A stretch of DNA of 9,011 nt from an uncultured Bacilli bacterium (lineage in GTDB: Bacteria; Bacillota_I; Bacilli_A; RF39; UBA660): positions 1 to 9,011 of the forward strand of contig CALVLG010000035.1 of NCBI GenBank assembly GCA_944336815.1. Reading direction: 5' to 3'. This document shows positions 1-5,946 of the stretch, in pieces (position 1 is the first letter of the stretch; every line of letters starts with the position of its first letter). The notes under the pieces were generated by a model. That model was not told the DNA's origin. It was given only the letters and a program-made list of their open reading frames with translations, and did not search any database. The position numbers and the translations under genes are program-made.

Positions 1-709
1 CAAAGCCCAATAATATATATATGTTTTCCTTATAACCAAGTGCCTTAGGAAGTAATTCATGAATTGCTAAGGTAATCATAAGCCCGGCCACAAAAAGCAA
101 AACAAGGCCAATCATTGCTTCCGAAATAAAATTTCTTAAAAACAAGAAGGCCATTATCGCTCCCAAAGGCTCAGCAAGACCCGATATAAAGGTCTTTTTT
201 ATGGCTTCTTTTTTACTTCCTGTTGCATAATAAATTGGAACAGCAATACTTATCCCTTCCGGAATATTATGAAGCATAATTGAAACACTTATTTTTAAAC
301 CTAATGATAGATTTTCATAGCTACTTAAAAAGGTAGCAATTCCTTCTGGTAAATTATGAAGCATTAAAGCAAGCATTGATAATATTCCTAAACGGTATAG
401 ATCCTCTTGCTGCCTCCCCTTCTCTATTCTTTTATTTAAAAAATAAACTACTATTATCCCGAGCAAAAAAACAAATAAAGAAATAAGTGTCCCTTTAACT
501 AATTTATATTCCGTTAAAATAGCAAAACTAGCTTCCGGAATTAACTCTGTAACTGATATACCAATCATAATAACTAAGGATAAACTTAAACAAAAAGTAA
601 TAAATTTATTAATATTTTCCTGTTGCCATTTTTTAAAAATAACCACCGCACCTAAAACTGTCGATAAACCAGCAACTGTTGAAATAAAAATTGGCCTTAA
701 AAAAGACAT
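1..709 (-). CDS. ZIP-family divalent metal transporter (ZupT-like), 3' end cut by window edge
   Basis: Membrane permease of the ZIP family, expected to bring zinc or other divalent metals into the cytoplasm. I translated about 236 residues from the ATG at 707-709. The family signatures are clear: HNLPEG at about residues 118-123 and HNIPEG at 147-152, which are the metal-binding helices IV and V. AEPLGA follows at 179-184 and a late HELLPKA-like segment at 217-223. Hydrophobic segments are spaced as in ZupT, with a short charged loop (about 92-106) between helices III and IV. E. coli ZupT is about 257 residues, so perhaps 20-30 C-terminal residues lie outside the window. An AGGTG ribosome site sits at 715-719. 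The start is only 40 bases after the stop of the 327-residue gene upstream, with no terminator seen between, so co-transcription is likely. The family call is secure; the metal is inferred and could be Zn, Fe or Mn. Confidence 0.93.
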   Translation of the reverse strand, partial: MSFLRPIFISTVAGLSTVLGAVVIFKKWQQENINKFITFCLSLSLVIMIGISVTELIPEASFAILTEYKLVKGTLISLFVFLLGIIVVYFLNKRIEKGRQQEDLYRLGILSMLALMLHNLPEGIATFLSSYENLSLGLKISVSIMLHNIPEGISIAVPIYYATGSKKEAIKKTFISGLAEPLGAIMAFLFLRNFISEAMIGLVLLFVAGLMITLAIHELLPKALGYKENIYILLGF

Positions 710-749
710 AAAATCACCTAATTAATTTTATGTCTAGATTATTATTTTT

Positions 750-1733
750 TTACCTTTTCGGATCAAGTTCTAAAGGATGTTTTTTAATATATTCATCCAA
801 ACTTAAAATACCTAGTTTAACTTTATCGGCATCCGTAGTCTCACCATATATTGTATCTGCACTCATATTTTCAAAAATTGAAGAAAGTCCGCCAGTATTA
901 AAGTATTCTTCCATTTCTGGAATCGAAAAAGCCTTTCTTTGAATTTTTTCCATTAAAGCAAATTGTTTCATTTCTAAAATTTCTTGATATGTCATCTTTG
1001 GAAAATAATCTAAAGGATACTTTTCTAAATCTTTTAAATAAAGCATAAAATCATTTAAGTAAAAAAATATTTTTGCCGGATATTTATAAAAATGGCGTTC
1101 ATTTAATTTTCTTAAAAAATTAGTCCCCGGATTATTATAATAAGCATCTAATTCTAAAGATAGGCCCCGTAAATTTTTATAAGATTGCATAGCCTTTGTT
1201 AAACTATCTAATGCTTTTAAATCAGTTTCCTTTTGATAACGTAATAAAGCCTCCTTCGATTTAGGATCAACAATACTACTTAATCTTGTTACATATTGTT
1301 TAATATAACTGTTGCCCCCAATCTTTTTAACTAATACCCGAATATATTCTTGCAAATCCTTCGTTAATTTTAATTCCATCTTTTCTTTATTTTCAATATT
1401 ATTTAACCGCGCCTGTGCTTCTCTTTTTAAATTATCAATCATAAAATTTCTTAATTCATTATCTTTTAAATTAAATAAACATTCATAAGTATGAAGTCCA
1501 TGTCTTTTACTTCTTTCATTATAAGTAGTTCTAGCAATAAATAAATCAACTTGTTCTAACGAAATCGCTTTTAAAAAAGGGTTTAATGTTTGTAATTCTT
1601 TGTAAAAATCTTCTTTAGTAAAATCACTCGTATATAAATCAATAATACTAATGTCCTTAAATTCATTGCCAATTGGCAATTTTAAAATGTGAGCTTCTTC
1701 CTTAACTGCCGCCATTAAACTGTACTTGCGCAT
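750..1733 (-). CDS. Uncharacterised 327-residue soluble protein, function unknown
   Basis: I do not recognise this protein. It reads as a full gene: ATG at 1731-1733, an AGGGG-type ribosome site just upstream, a plausible promoter, and TAA at the end. The protein is rich in Lys, Leu, Glu and Tyr and looks mostly alpha-helical. A charged stretch with coiled-coil character lies around residues 95-135 (KREAQARLNN onward). There is no signal peptide and no membrane segment, so a cytoplasmic location is expected. No nucleotide-binding loop, zinc ligand cluster or DNA-binding helix-turn-helix was seen. The C-terminal 40 residues (SADTIYGETTDADKVKLG onward) look like a separate short motif ending in a polar tail. 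It lies immediately upstream of the ZIP transporter on the same strand and diverges from a small basic gene. A link to metal handling is only a guess from position. Confidence is for it being a real gene. Confidence 0.85.
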   Translation of the reverse strand: MRKYSLMAAVKEEAHILKLPIGNEFKDISIIDLYTSDFTKEDFYKELQTLNPFLKAISLEQVDLFIARTTYNERSKRHGLHTYECLFNLKDNELRNFMIDNLKREAQARLNNIENKEKMELKLTKDLQEYIRVLVKKIGGNSYIKQYVTRLSSIVDPKSKEALLRYQKETDLKALDSLTKAMQSYKNLRGLSLELDAYYNNPGTNFLRKLNERHFYKYPAKIFFYLNDFMLYLKDLEKYPLDYFPKMTYQEILEMKQFALMEKIQRKAFSIPEMEEYFNTGGLSSIFENMSADTIYGETTDADKVKLGILSLDEYIKKHPLELDPKR

Positions 1734-1758
1734 TTCCCCTACTTCCTTTCCTAATTAT

Positions 1759-1788
1759 ATTTTACCTTAAAATACCAAACATTGGCAA
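1759..1788 (-). promoter_or_regulatory. Putative promoter of the 327-residue gene
   Basis: On the minus strand TTGCCA (complement of 1783-1788) is followed after 18 bases by TAAAAT (complement of 1759-1764). An overlapping TATAAT (complement of 1754-1759) could be an alternative -10 with a poor spacer. A start near 1752 would leave a short leader of about 18 bases carrying the ribosome site. The -35 lies within the inverted repeat at 1777-1794, which might be an operator. Confidence 0.45.
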
Positions 1789-1794
1789 ATGTTT
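1777..1794. repeat. Inverted repeat AAACATT-GGCA-AATGTTT, possible operator
   Basis: A perfect 7-base inverted repeat with a four-base spacer overlaps the -35 of the minus-strand promoter and ends five bases before the -35-like GTATG of the plus-strand promoter. No gene ends here, so a terminator role is unlikely. A repressor site controlling one or both divergent genes is an inference; AT-rich DNA can yield such repeats by chance. Confidence 0.35.
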
Positions 1795-1798
1795 TTGG

Positions 1799-1827
1799 GT
1801 ATGCTTTTAAATGGAAGGGCCATATTA
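1799..1827 (+). promoter_or_regulatory. Sigma-G-like (forespore) promoter for the 30-codon gene
   Basis: GTATG (1799-1803), then 17 bases, then CATATTA (1821-1827). From memory the B. subtilis sigma-G consensus is GHATR, about 18 bases, CATWHTA; both boxes fit exactly and the spacer is one short. No good sigma-A promoter (TTGACA/TATAAT) was seen in this orientation. The ribosome site starts six bases after the -10-like box, so the leader would be very short or the start lies a little further on. Confidence 0.45.
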
Positions 1828-1845
1828 CTAATGGGAGGTAAAAAA

Positions 1846-1938
1846 ATGAAAAAAAATAATAAAAAACAAAATCGTTCTAGAAAAAATGAAAACAAACAAA
1901 ATTCTAGAAATCAAGAACAAAATCGTAAGAATTGTTAA
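1846..1938 (+). CDS. 30-residue highly basic, Asn/Lys/Gln/Arg-rich protein (possible small spore protein)
   Basis: A very short gene with convincing signals: GGGAGG at 1833-1838, seven bases, then ATG at 1846, ending with TAA and directly followed by a terminator. By my count the 30 residues are 9 Asn, 7 Lys, 4 Gln, 4 Arg, 2 Glu, 2 Ser, Met and a final Cys. There is no other hydrophobic residue, so the peptide should be disordered and positively charged. It has a degenerate internal repeat, KKQNRSRKNE (6-15), NKQNSRNQE (16-24) and QNRKN (25-29), also visible at DNA level as repeated ACAAAAT...TCTAGAAA. Composition and the sigma-G-like promoter resemble minor small acid-soluble spore or coat-associated peptides of Firmicutes, but I cannot assign a named family. 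A nucleic-acid-binding role is inferred from charge alone. Confidence 0.7.
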   Translation: MKKNNKKQNRSRKNENKQNSRNQEQNRKNC

Positions 1939-1941
1939 AAG

Positions 1942-1974
1942 AAAAAAGAATGATGGTGTTTATCATTCTTTTTT
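1942..1974. terminator. Bidirectional intrinsic terminator between the 30-codon gene and xerD
   Basis: Perfect 13-base arms, AAAAAAGAATGAT (1942-1954) and ATCATTCTTTTTT (1962-1974), around a seven-base loop. Each strand reads as a hairpin with a T-tract, so it can stop transcripts from both converging genes. The xerD stop codon (complement of 1963-1965) lies inside the hairpin. Confidence 0.88.
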
Positions 1975-2856
1975 GCTACGTGGATGAGCTTCATTATATT
2001 CTTCTTTAACATGTTCTTTTGATACATGAGTATATATTTGGGTTGTACTTATATTTTCATGGCCCAAGAACTCTTGAATAACCCGTAAATCAGCCCCCGC
2101 ATCTAATAAATGCGTAGCAAAGGAATGTCTAAGGATATGGGGACTTACATTTTTTTTAATTCCTAATGTTAAACACAAATTTTTAATAATTTTACATAAC
2201 CCTTGTCTTGTAATAGGGGTCCCCCGGTTATTTAAAAAAAGTTCATCATAATTTTTCCCGTTTTTTATAAGTAAAGGCCGATAGGAAGATAAATACTTTT
2301 CTAAATAATACTTACTTGTTTCATTAAAAGGAATAACTCGCTCTTTACTTCCTTTCCCTTCTACTAAAACAAGATTATTAGTAAAATCAAGATTAGCATA
2401 ACGTAAAGATAATAATTCACTAACCCGCATTCCCGTTGCATATAAAAGTTCAAGCATCGCTTTAGTTCGGTAGTCATACTCGGTTTTTAAAGGCATATTA
2501 AGTAAGGTATCAACTTCTAAAATTGTTAAATAACGCGGTAATTTATGGGGTAATTTAGGTAAATGAATTGTTTCACAAGGATTTTCCTTAAGCCAAGCAT
2601 TTTCAACACAAAAATAATAAAATGATGATAAAACCGTAAAATAATGAGCTTTTGTTGTAGCTTTCTTATTACTACTCTGTTCTAAAAACTTTAAAATAGT
2701 TTCTTTATTAACTTTTAACGGGTCAGTACCATTTAAAAAAGTTAAAAATAACTTTAAATTTTCTTCATAAGAAAGAATAGTATTTTTACTTAATTTACGT
2801 TCGTAAGCTAAACTATCTAAATATTTTTTAATAACCTCTGGATATTCTTTTTTCAT
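1963..2856 (-). CDS. xerD: Tyrosine site-specific recombinase, XerD type
   Basis: Tyrosine recombinase that with a XerC-like partner normally resolves chromosome dimers at dif during division. The 297 residues match the Xer length. An N-terminal SAM-like core-binding domain (about 1-95) precedes the catalytic domain (about 105-290). All catalytic residues are visible: Arg144 (ATGMRVSELL), Lys168 (EGKGSKERVIP), His240 and Arg243 (PHILRHSFATHLL), His266 (LGHENI) and the nucleophile Tyr275 (TTQIYTHV). As I recall the E. coli XerD numbering, each sits four positions earlier, which favours XerD over an integrase. The ATG at 2854-2856 has AGGAG eight bases upstream and its own promoter. It diverges from rarA and shares a -35 region with it. 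XerC, or a chromosomal Xer paralogue with another role, cannot be excluded from one sequence. There is no sign of phage or transposon context. Confidence 0.9.
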   Translation of the reverse strand: MKKEYPEVIKKYLDSLAYERKLSKNTILSYEENLKLFLTFLNGTDPLKVNKETILKFLEQSSNKKATTKAHYFTVLSSFYYFCVENAWLKENPCETIHLPKLPHKLPRYLTILEVDTLLNMPLKTEYDYRTKAMLELLYATGMRVSELLSLRYANLDFTNNLVLVEGKGSKERVIPFNETSKYYLEKYLSSYRPLLIKNGKNYDELFLNNRGTPITRQGLCKIIKNLCLTLGIKKNVSPHILRHSFATHLLDAGADLRVIQEFLGHENISTTQIYTHVSKEHVKEEYNEAHPRSKKE

Positions 2857-2875
2857 TCTTTATACTCCTAGAAAA

Positions 2876-2904
2876 AGGATAACAAGAACTTTACTATTTG
2901 TCAA
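2876..2904 (-). promoter_or_regulatory. xerD promoter
   Basis: On the minus strand a consensus TTGACA (complement of 2899-2904), a 17-base spacer and TATCCT (complement of 2876-2881). It lies just upstream of the xerD ribosome site. Its -35 overlaps the -35 of the divergent rarA promoter by five bases. Confidence 0.75.
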
Positions 2905-2926
2905 ATGAAGAACCTTTTTGTATAAT
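2898..2926 (+). promoter_or_regulatory. rarA-gpsA operon promoter
   Basis: TTGTCA (2898-2903), exactly 17 bases, then a perfect TATAAT (2921-2926). Transcription would start near 2933, leaving a leader of about ten bases that contains GGTGAT before the ATG at 2943. This makes the longer reading frame that begins with TTG at 2898 unlikely, since that codon is part of the -35 box. Confidence 0.82.
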
Positions 2927-2942
2927 AGATATTGGTGATAAG

Positions 2943-4139
2943 ATGGAAAATTTAAGTAGCCAAATGCGTCCTTCCAAACTAGAAGAAATTGTTGGTCAAG
3001 ACCATTTAATTGGGAAAGATAAAATCCTAACCAATTTTGTTAAAACAAAACATCCTTGTTCCATGATCCTTTATGGTCCTCCCGGAACTGGCAAAACATC
3101 AATCGCGAAAGCCTTTGCTAGTGAACTAGGCTTACCATCAAGATTTTTAAATGCCACTTTAAGTAGTAAACAAGATTTTATCATTGCTATTGAAGAAGCC
3201 AAAATGTATGGGACTATGCTTTTAGTAATTGATGAAATTCACCGTATGAATAAAGATAAACAAGATATTTTACTATCCCATATTGAATCTGGCCTATTAA
3301 TAATTATTGGCCTTACAACCGCTAACCCTTATTATAAAATTAATCCAGCTATTAGAAGTCGGGTTCAAATACTTGAAGTTAAACCATTAAAAGAAGAAGA
3401 TATTATTACTTTATTAAAGAAAGCTCTAAAAAAACTTCCAGCCTGTAAAGCTGATGAAGACGCTTTAAAAGCCTTAGCCAAAAATGCCTGTGGCGATGCT
3501 AGAAACGCTTTAAATCTTTTAGAAACCGCCTATTATGCCACGGAAAGCCATCATCTAACTAAAGAACTATTAAAGTCTTTAGGTATTAAACCTGTTTTTT
3601 TTATTGATGCCAATGAAGATGGCCATTATGATGCCTTATCTGCTTTACAAAAATCGATTCGCGGTAGCGATGTTGATGCGTCTCTTCATTACCTTGCAAG
3701 ACTAATTGCCATTGAAGATTTAGATAGTATTTATAGACGTTTAAGCGTAATCGTTTATGAAGATATTGGTCTAGCTAACCCTGCCCTTGGTCCAAAACTA
3801 CTAGCGGCAATTGAAGCAAGTAAATTAGTTGGCTTACCAGAAGCCCGTATTCCTTTAGGCACGATTGTAACCGAAATGGCTTTATCCCCTAAGTCCAACA
3901 GTGCCCACCTAGCCCTAGACAAAGCCTTAAACGATCTAAATCAAAATGGCATGTTACCTATTCCTAGTCATTTGAAAACAAATTCTAAAGACTACCTGTA
4001 TCCCCATGATTATCCAAACGCTTATGTTAAACAACAATACTTACCCGATTATTTAAAAGATCGAAAATACTATCAACCTCATAAAAACAAATACGAAGAC
4101 AATTTAAACAAAATTGCCCATGAAATGAAAGGAGAATAA
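2943..4139 (+). CDS. rarA: RarA/MgsA-type AAA+ ATPase (replication-associated recombination protein A)
   Basis: Clamp-loader-like AAA+ ATPase of the RarA/MgsA/WRNIP1 family, acting at stalled or collapsed replication forks. With the ATG at 2943 it has 398 residues, a little short of B. subtilis YrvN and E. coli RarA. The N-terminal RPSKLEEIVGQDHLIG is typical of the family. Walker A GPPGTGKT is at 45-52 and Walker B VIDEIHRMNK around 95-104. Sensor 1 is GLTTANP (about 123-129), followed by NPAIRSR with the arginine finger, and the sensor 2 helix contains GDARNALNLLE. The C-terminal half carries the RarA tetramerisation region (SIRGSDVDASLHYLARL, then EDIGLANP). I chose ATG 2943 over an in-frame TTG at 2898 because the protein then begins where the family begins, GGTGAT sits upstream, and the TTG lies in the promoter. 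gpsA follows after two bases, so the two form an operon. Confidence 0.95.
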   Translation: MENLSSQMRPSKLEEIVGQDHLIGKDKILTNFVKTKHPCSMILYGPPGTGKTSIAKAFASELGLPSRFLNATLSSKQDFIIAIEEAKMYGTMLLVIDEIHRMNKDKQDILLSHIESGLLIIIGLTTANPYYKINPAIRSRVQILEVKPLKEEDIITLLKKALKKLPACKADEDALKALAKNACGDARNALNLLETAYYATESHHLTKELLKSLGIKPVFFIDANEDGHYDALSALQKSIRGSDVDASLHYLARLIAIEDLDSIYRRLSVIVYEDIGLANPALGPKLLAAIEASKLVGLPEARIPLGTIVTEMALSPKSNSAHLALDKALNDLNQNGMLPIPSHLKTNSKDYLYPHDYPNAYVKQQYLPDYLKDRKYYQPHKNKYEDNLNKIAHEMKGE

Positions 4140-4144
4140 TTTTG
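4128..4144 (+). promoter_or_regulatory. Ribosome site and TTG start that fix the gpsA start
   Basis: AAAGGAG (4128-4134) lies within the last codons of rarA, seven bases before TTG at 4142-4144. No ATG fits: the Rossmann strand MKITCFGSG begins exactly at the TTG, with the first glycine at residue 7. Confidence 0.85.
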
Positions 4145-5059
4145 AAAATAACTTGTTTTGGCAGTGGTATTTTTAGCCTTGCTATTGCCTTAGAATTAGC
4201 TAAACAAAAAAAGAATCACATTATCATATGGACTCCTGATGAAAAATGGCTTAAAGAAGTTAATAAAACTAACACTTTTGTTATTAATGATGAAAAATAT
4301 CCCAAAAAAGATAATATAACCATTACGACTTCTTATGAAGAAGCCTTAAAAGATACAAGCGCAATCTTTCTTTTAACCGCTAGTATATATCTTAAAAGTG
4401 TTATTTTAGAAATCAAAAAATATTATAAGCCAAATACCCCCATTTTTAACGCTTCTAAAGGCTTAATAGATACTAAACCATATTATGCCAGCCGTTTTAT
4501 AAAAAACACGTTAAAAACCAAAAAAACAGCCTTCCTTGCTGGGCCAAACTTTGCCCATGATTTATTAAAAGACGCTGTAACTACCATCACGGTAGGAACC
4601 AAAGATAAACAAAACTACCAATTATTAAAAAACATTTTCCCTAAAAACATTAAACTAGAATATTTAAAAGACGAAAAAGCCTTAGAACTAGCTAGTGTTT
4701 TAAAAAACATCTATGCTATTGGTTCAGGCATGATCTATAAAAATAGCCCTTATAAATCAACTATATTTGCTTACTTAACTGAAAGCTATAATGAATTTTT
4801 AGAAATATTATATGAAGAATGTAATTACCCAAATGAAAGGCTATACTCCGGAACACTAGGTGACTTTTTCCTAACATGTTCCGAAACAGAATCCCGTAAT
4901 TTTACATATGGTCGTCTTTTAATCCAAACAAAAAAAGAGGCTAACCTCTTCTTAAAACAAAACACTGTTGAAGGATATAACAATTTATTAAATTTAACTA
5001 AATTCATTAAAATAAAAAAATATCCCATTCTTTATGAAATAGCCAAAAAAGTTTTATAA
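4142..5059 (+). CDS. gpsA: Glycerol-3-phosphate dehydrogenase [NAD(P)+], GpsA family
   Basis: Cytoplasmic enzyme reducing dihydroxyacetone phosphate to sn-glycerol 3-phosphate, the backbone for phospholipid synthesis. An N-terminal Rossmann domain (about 1-170) is followed by the all-helical substrate domain. Family marks in order are NASKGL (103-108, Lys106), LAGPNFAHDL (132-141, cf. SGPSFA), VLKNIYAIGSGM (186-197, catalytic Lys188), GTLGDFFLTC (237-246), ESRNFTYGRLL (250-260, Arg252 and Asn253) and NTVEGYNN (274-281). The dinucleotide loop is GSGIFS (7-12), so the third glycine of GxGxxG is Ser. At 305 residues it is about 30 shorter than usual and the sequence is rather divergent, but no key catalytic residue is missing. 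It starts with TTG two bases after rarA and is probably co-transcribed with it. Its end overlaps the convergent tcdA by six bases. NADH or NADPH preference cannot be read from the sequence. Confidence 0.9.
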   Translation: MKITCFGSGIFSLAIALELAKQKKNHIIIWTPDEKWLKEVNKTNTFVINDEKYPKKDNITITTSYEEALKDTSAIFLLTASIYLKSVILEIKKYYKPNTPIFNASKGLIDTKPYYASRFIKNTLKTKKTAFLAGPNFAHDLLKDAVTTITVGTKDKQNYQLLKNIFPKNIKLEYLKDEKALELASVLKNIYAIGSGMIYKNSPYKSTIFAYLTESYNEFLEILYEECNYPNERLYSGTLGDFFLTCSETESRNFTYGRLLIQTKKEANLFLKQNTVEGYNNLLNLTKFIKIKKYPILYEIAKKVL

Positions 5060-5716
5060 ATGATTAATAACAAAGGAAGTAAGCATACTACCAGCACTCA
5101 TTGGAACAGAACAAACTGTTCCTAATTTTTTATCCTTTTTAGGCATTTCTTTACTCCAAACAACATTAGTATTTAAAACGGAACTCCCTTTAAAATAAAC
5201 CCGTAACTTTTTTGCCAATGGATCATTAAACGTATCTTTTAATTTCCTAATTCTAAGTTCTTCGGGATGGGTTTTATTAGCCGTCCCAAGACAAGATATA
5301 AAAGGAATTTTTTCTTTCGCACAATTAAAAAACAAACTTTTTTTAACTTCGACATCATCACAAGCATCAATTACAAACGTAAATTGTTTTAAAAATTCAC
5401 TTGTAATATCTTCTTTCTTAATTTGTTTTAAAATAGTTTCCACTTCTACTTTCGGATTAATTTCTAAAGCCCGTTTTTTTGAAACACAGGCCTTACTGAT
5501 ACCCAAACTTTCTTGCGTAGCATAAATTTGCCGATTCAAATTACTTTCTTCAAAAACATCAAAATCACAAATCGTTATATGTAAAAAACCACTTCTAACT
5601 AACGCTTCAAAGGCATAACCACCTACACCCCCAAGCCCAATTAATAAAATCTTAGCTTGTTCTATTTTGGCCATTTTTTCAGCCCCTAATAATAAAGTAG
5701 TTCTTTCATTCATCAT
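5054..5716 (-). CDS. tcdA: tRNA threonylcarbamoyladenosine dehydratase (TcdA/CsdL, YrvM-like)
   Basis: E1-like ATP-dependent enzyme that cyclises the t6A37 side chain of ANN-decoding tRNAs to ct6A. The 220 residues hold an adenylating Rossmann fold. GLGGVGGYAFEALVRSG (27-43) is the nucleotide loop, and DFDVFEESNLNRQIYA carries the Asp and Arg that contact ATP. FVIDACDDVEVK and ISCLGTANKTHPEELRI follow, then DPLAKKLR and VVWSKE as in the TcdA subfamily, and GTVCSVPMSAG near the C-terminus. It is shorter than E. coli TcdA (about 268), lacking mainly the hydrophobic C-terminal extension. Two adjacent ATGs (5714-5716 and 5711-5713) are possible; GGGGTG at 5721-5726 is four bases from the first and seven from the second, so the second may be the real start. 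I see no clear promoter of its own between the 6S-like RNA and the gene. Related E1 enzymes (MoeB, ThiF) are less likely because their zinc Cys pairs are absent. Confidence 0.9.
   Translation of the reverse strand: MMNERTTLLLGAEKMAKIEQAKILLIGLGGVGGYAFEALVRSGFLHITICDFDVFEESNLNRQIYATQESLGISKACVSKKRALEINPKVEVETILKQIKKEDITSEFLKQFTFVIDACDDVEVKKSLFFNCAKEKIPFISCLGTANKTHPEELRIRKLKDTFNDPLAKKLRVYFKGSSVLNTNVVWSKEMPKKDKKLGTVCSVPMSAGSMLTSFVINHL
5103..5131 (+). terminator. rarA-gpsA terminator located inside tcdA
   Basis: GGAACAG (5103-5109), loop AACAAA, CTGTTCC (5116-5122), then TAATTTTTT. It is a perfect 7-base stem with a T-tract on the plus strand only, 44 bases past the gpsA stop. On the minus strand no T-tract follows, so it should not stop tcdA. 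It encodes part of the conserved GTVCSVP segment of TcdA. Confidence 0.7.
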
Positions 5717-5729
5717 AATTCACCCCAAT

Positions 5730-5911
5730 AAAAAAACCAAATGTAAGCAAGTGTGATAAAATCCCGCTCATCAGCAGGTGGGCATCTCATCTATATTTTA
5801 GGAGCCTAATTCACTTAATGGATTAGTTTTCAACACCATATAGAGTTCTGATTCCCGTATATCACCATAGTCGGTTTTAAAAACTAACTTACCTTTGGTA
5901 ATTTAATTTTA
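5730..5911 (-). ncRNA. 6S-like RNA (probable ssrS/bsrA homologue)
   Basis: A non-coding transcript of about 180 nt is predicted from a promoter start near 5911 to a T-tract ending at 5730. The ends form a long closing stem: 5899-5883 pairs with 5736-5752, from ACCAAA against TTTGGT and GTAAG against CTTAC, with only two mismatches and one wobble. The interior has weakly paired sides, including a 3'-side hairpin (CCTGCT, GATG, AGCGGG; 5778-5763). Then comes an irregular apical arm: GGGAATC 5856-5850 with GATGCCC 5786-5780, CTATAT 5843-5838 with ATATAG 5796-5791, and the tip CTAATCCA 5826-5819 with TGAATTAG 5813-5806. Closing stem, central bubble and apical stem at this length are the 6S RNA design, and 6S mimics an open promoter to hold sigma-A RNA polymerase. 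From memory B. subtilis 6S-1 also lies next to yrvM (tcdA). No open reading frame or known riboswitch core was recognised. A tcdA leader is the main alternative. Confidence 0.6.
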
Positions 5912-5917
5912 TCAAAT

Positions 5918-5946
5918 ATAATATGGATATTCAAGTCTCTTGACAA
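5918..5946 (-). promoter_or_regulatory. Promoter of the 6S-like RNA
   Basis: On the minus strand TTGTCA (complement of 5941-5946), exactly 17 bases, then TATTAT (complement of 5918-5923). The -35 begins right after the fic stop codon. The expected start near 5911 falls just ahead of the closing stem of the RNA. Confidence 0.75.

Noticed and set aside
730..942. Plus-strand open frame of 70 codons over the 3' end of the 327-residue gene
   Set aside because: It is antisense to a convincing gene, has no ribosome site, and its composition is that of a frame shadow.
1963..2856. Integrase of a mobile element
   Set aside because: Length and residue spacing follow chromosomal XerD, and there are no attachment-site repeats, tRNA gene or phage genes nearby.
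2898..2942. Extended rarA start at the TTG at 2898, adding 15 residues
   Set aside because: That TTG is the first half of a consensus -35 box and the TATAAT would be inside the gene. The ATG at 2943 has GGTGAT upstream and begins where the RarA family begins.
4825..5028. Minus-strand open frame inside gpsA
   Set aside because: Antisense to conserved GpsA motifs and without start signals.
5040..5062. TTTTATAAAA-like palindrome as a terminator for tcdA
   Set aside because: The arms are only A and T and short; no stable hairpin with a U-tract is formed on the minus strand.
5717..5946. Riboswitch or T-box leader of tcdA
   Set aside because: I looked for the T-box GGTGG-ACCGCG element and for the SAM, FMN, TPP and cobalamin core motifs and found none. 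Its own terminator and closing stem favour a free-standing RNA.
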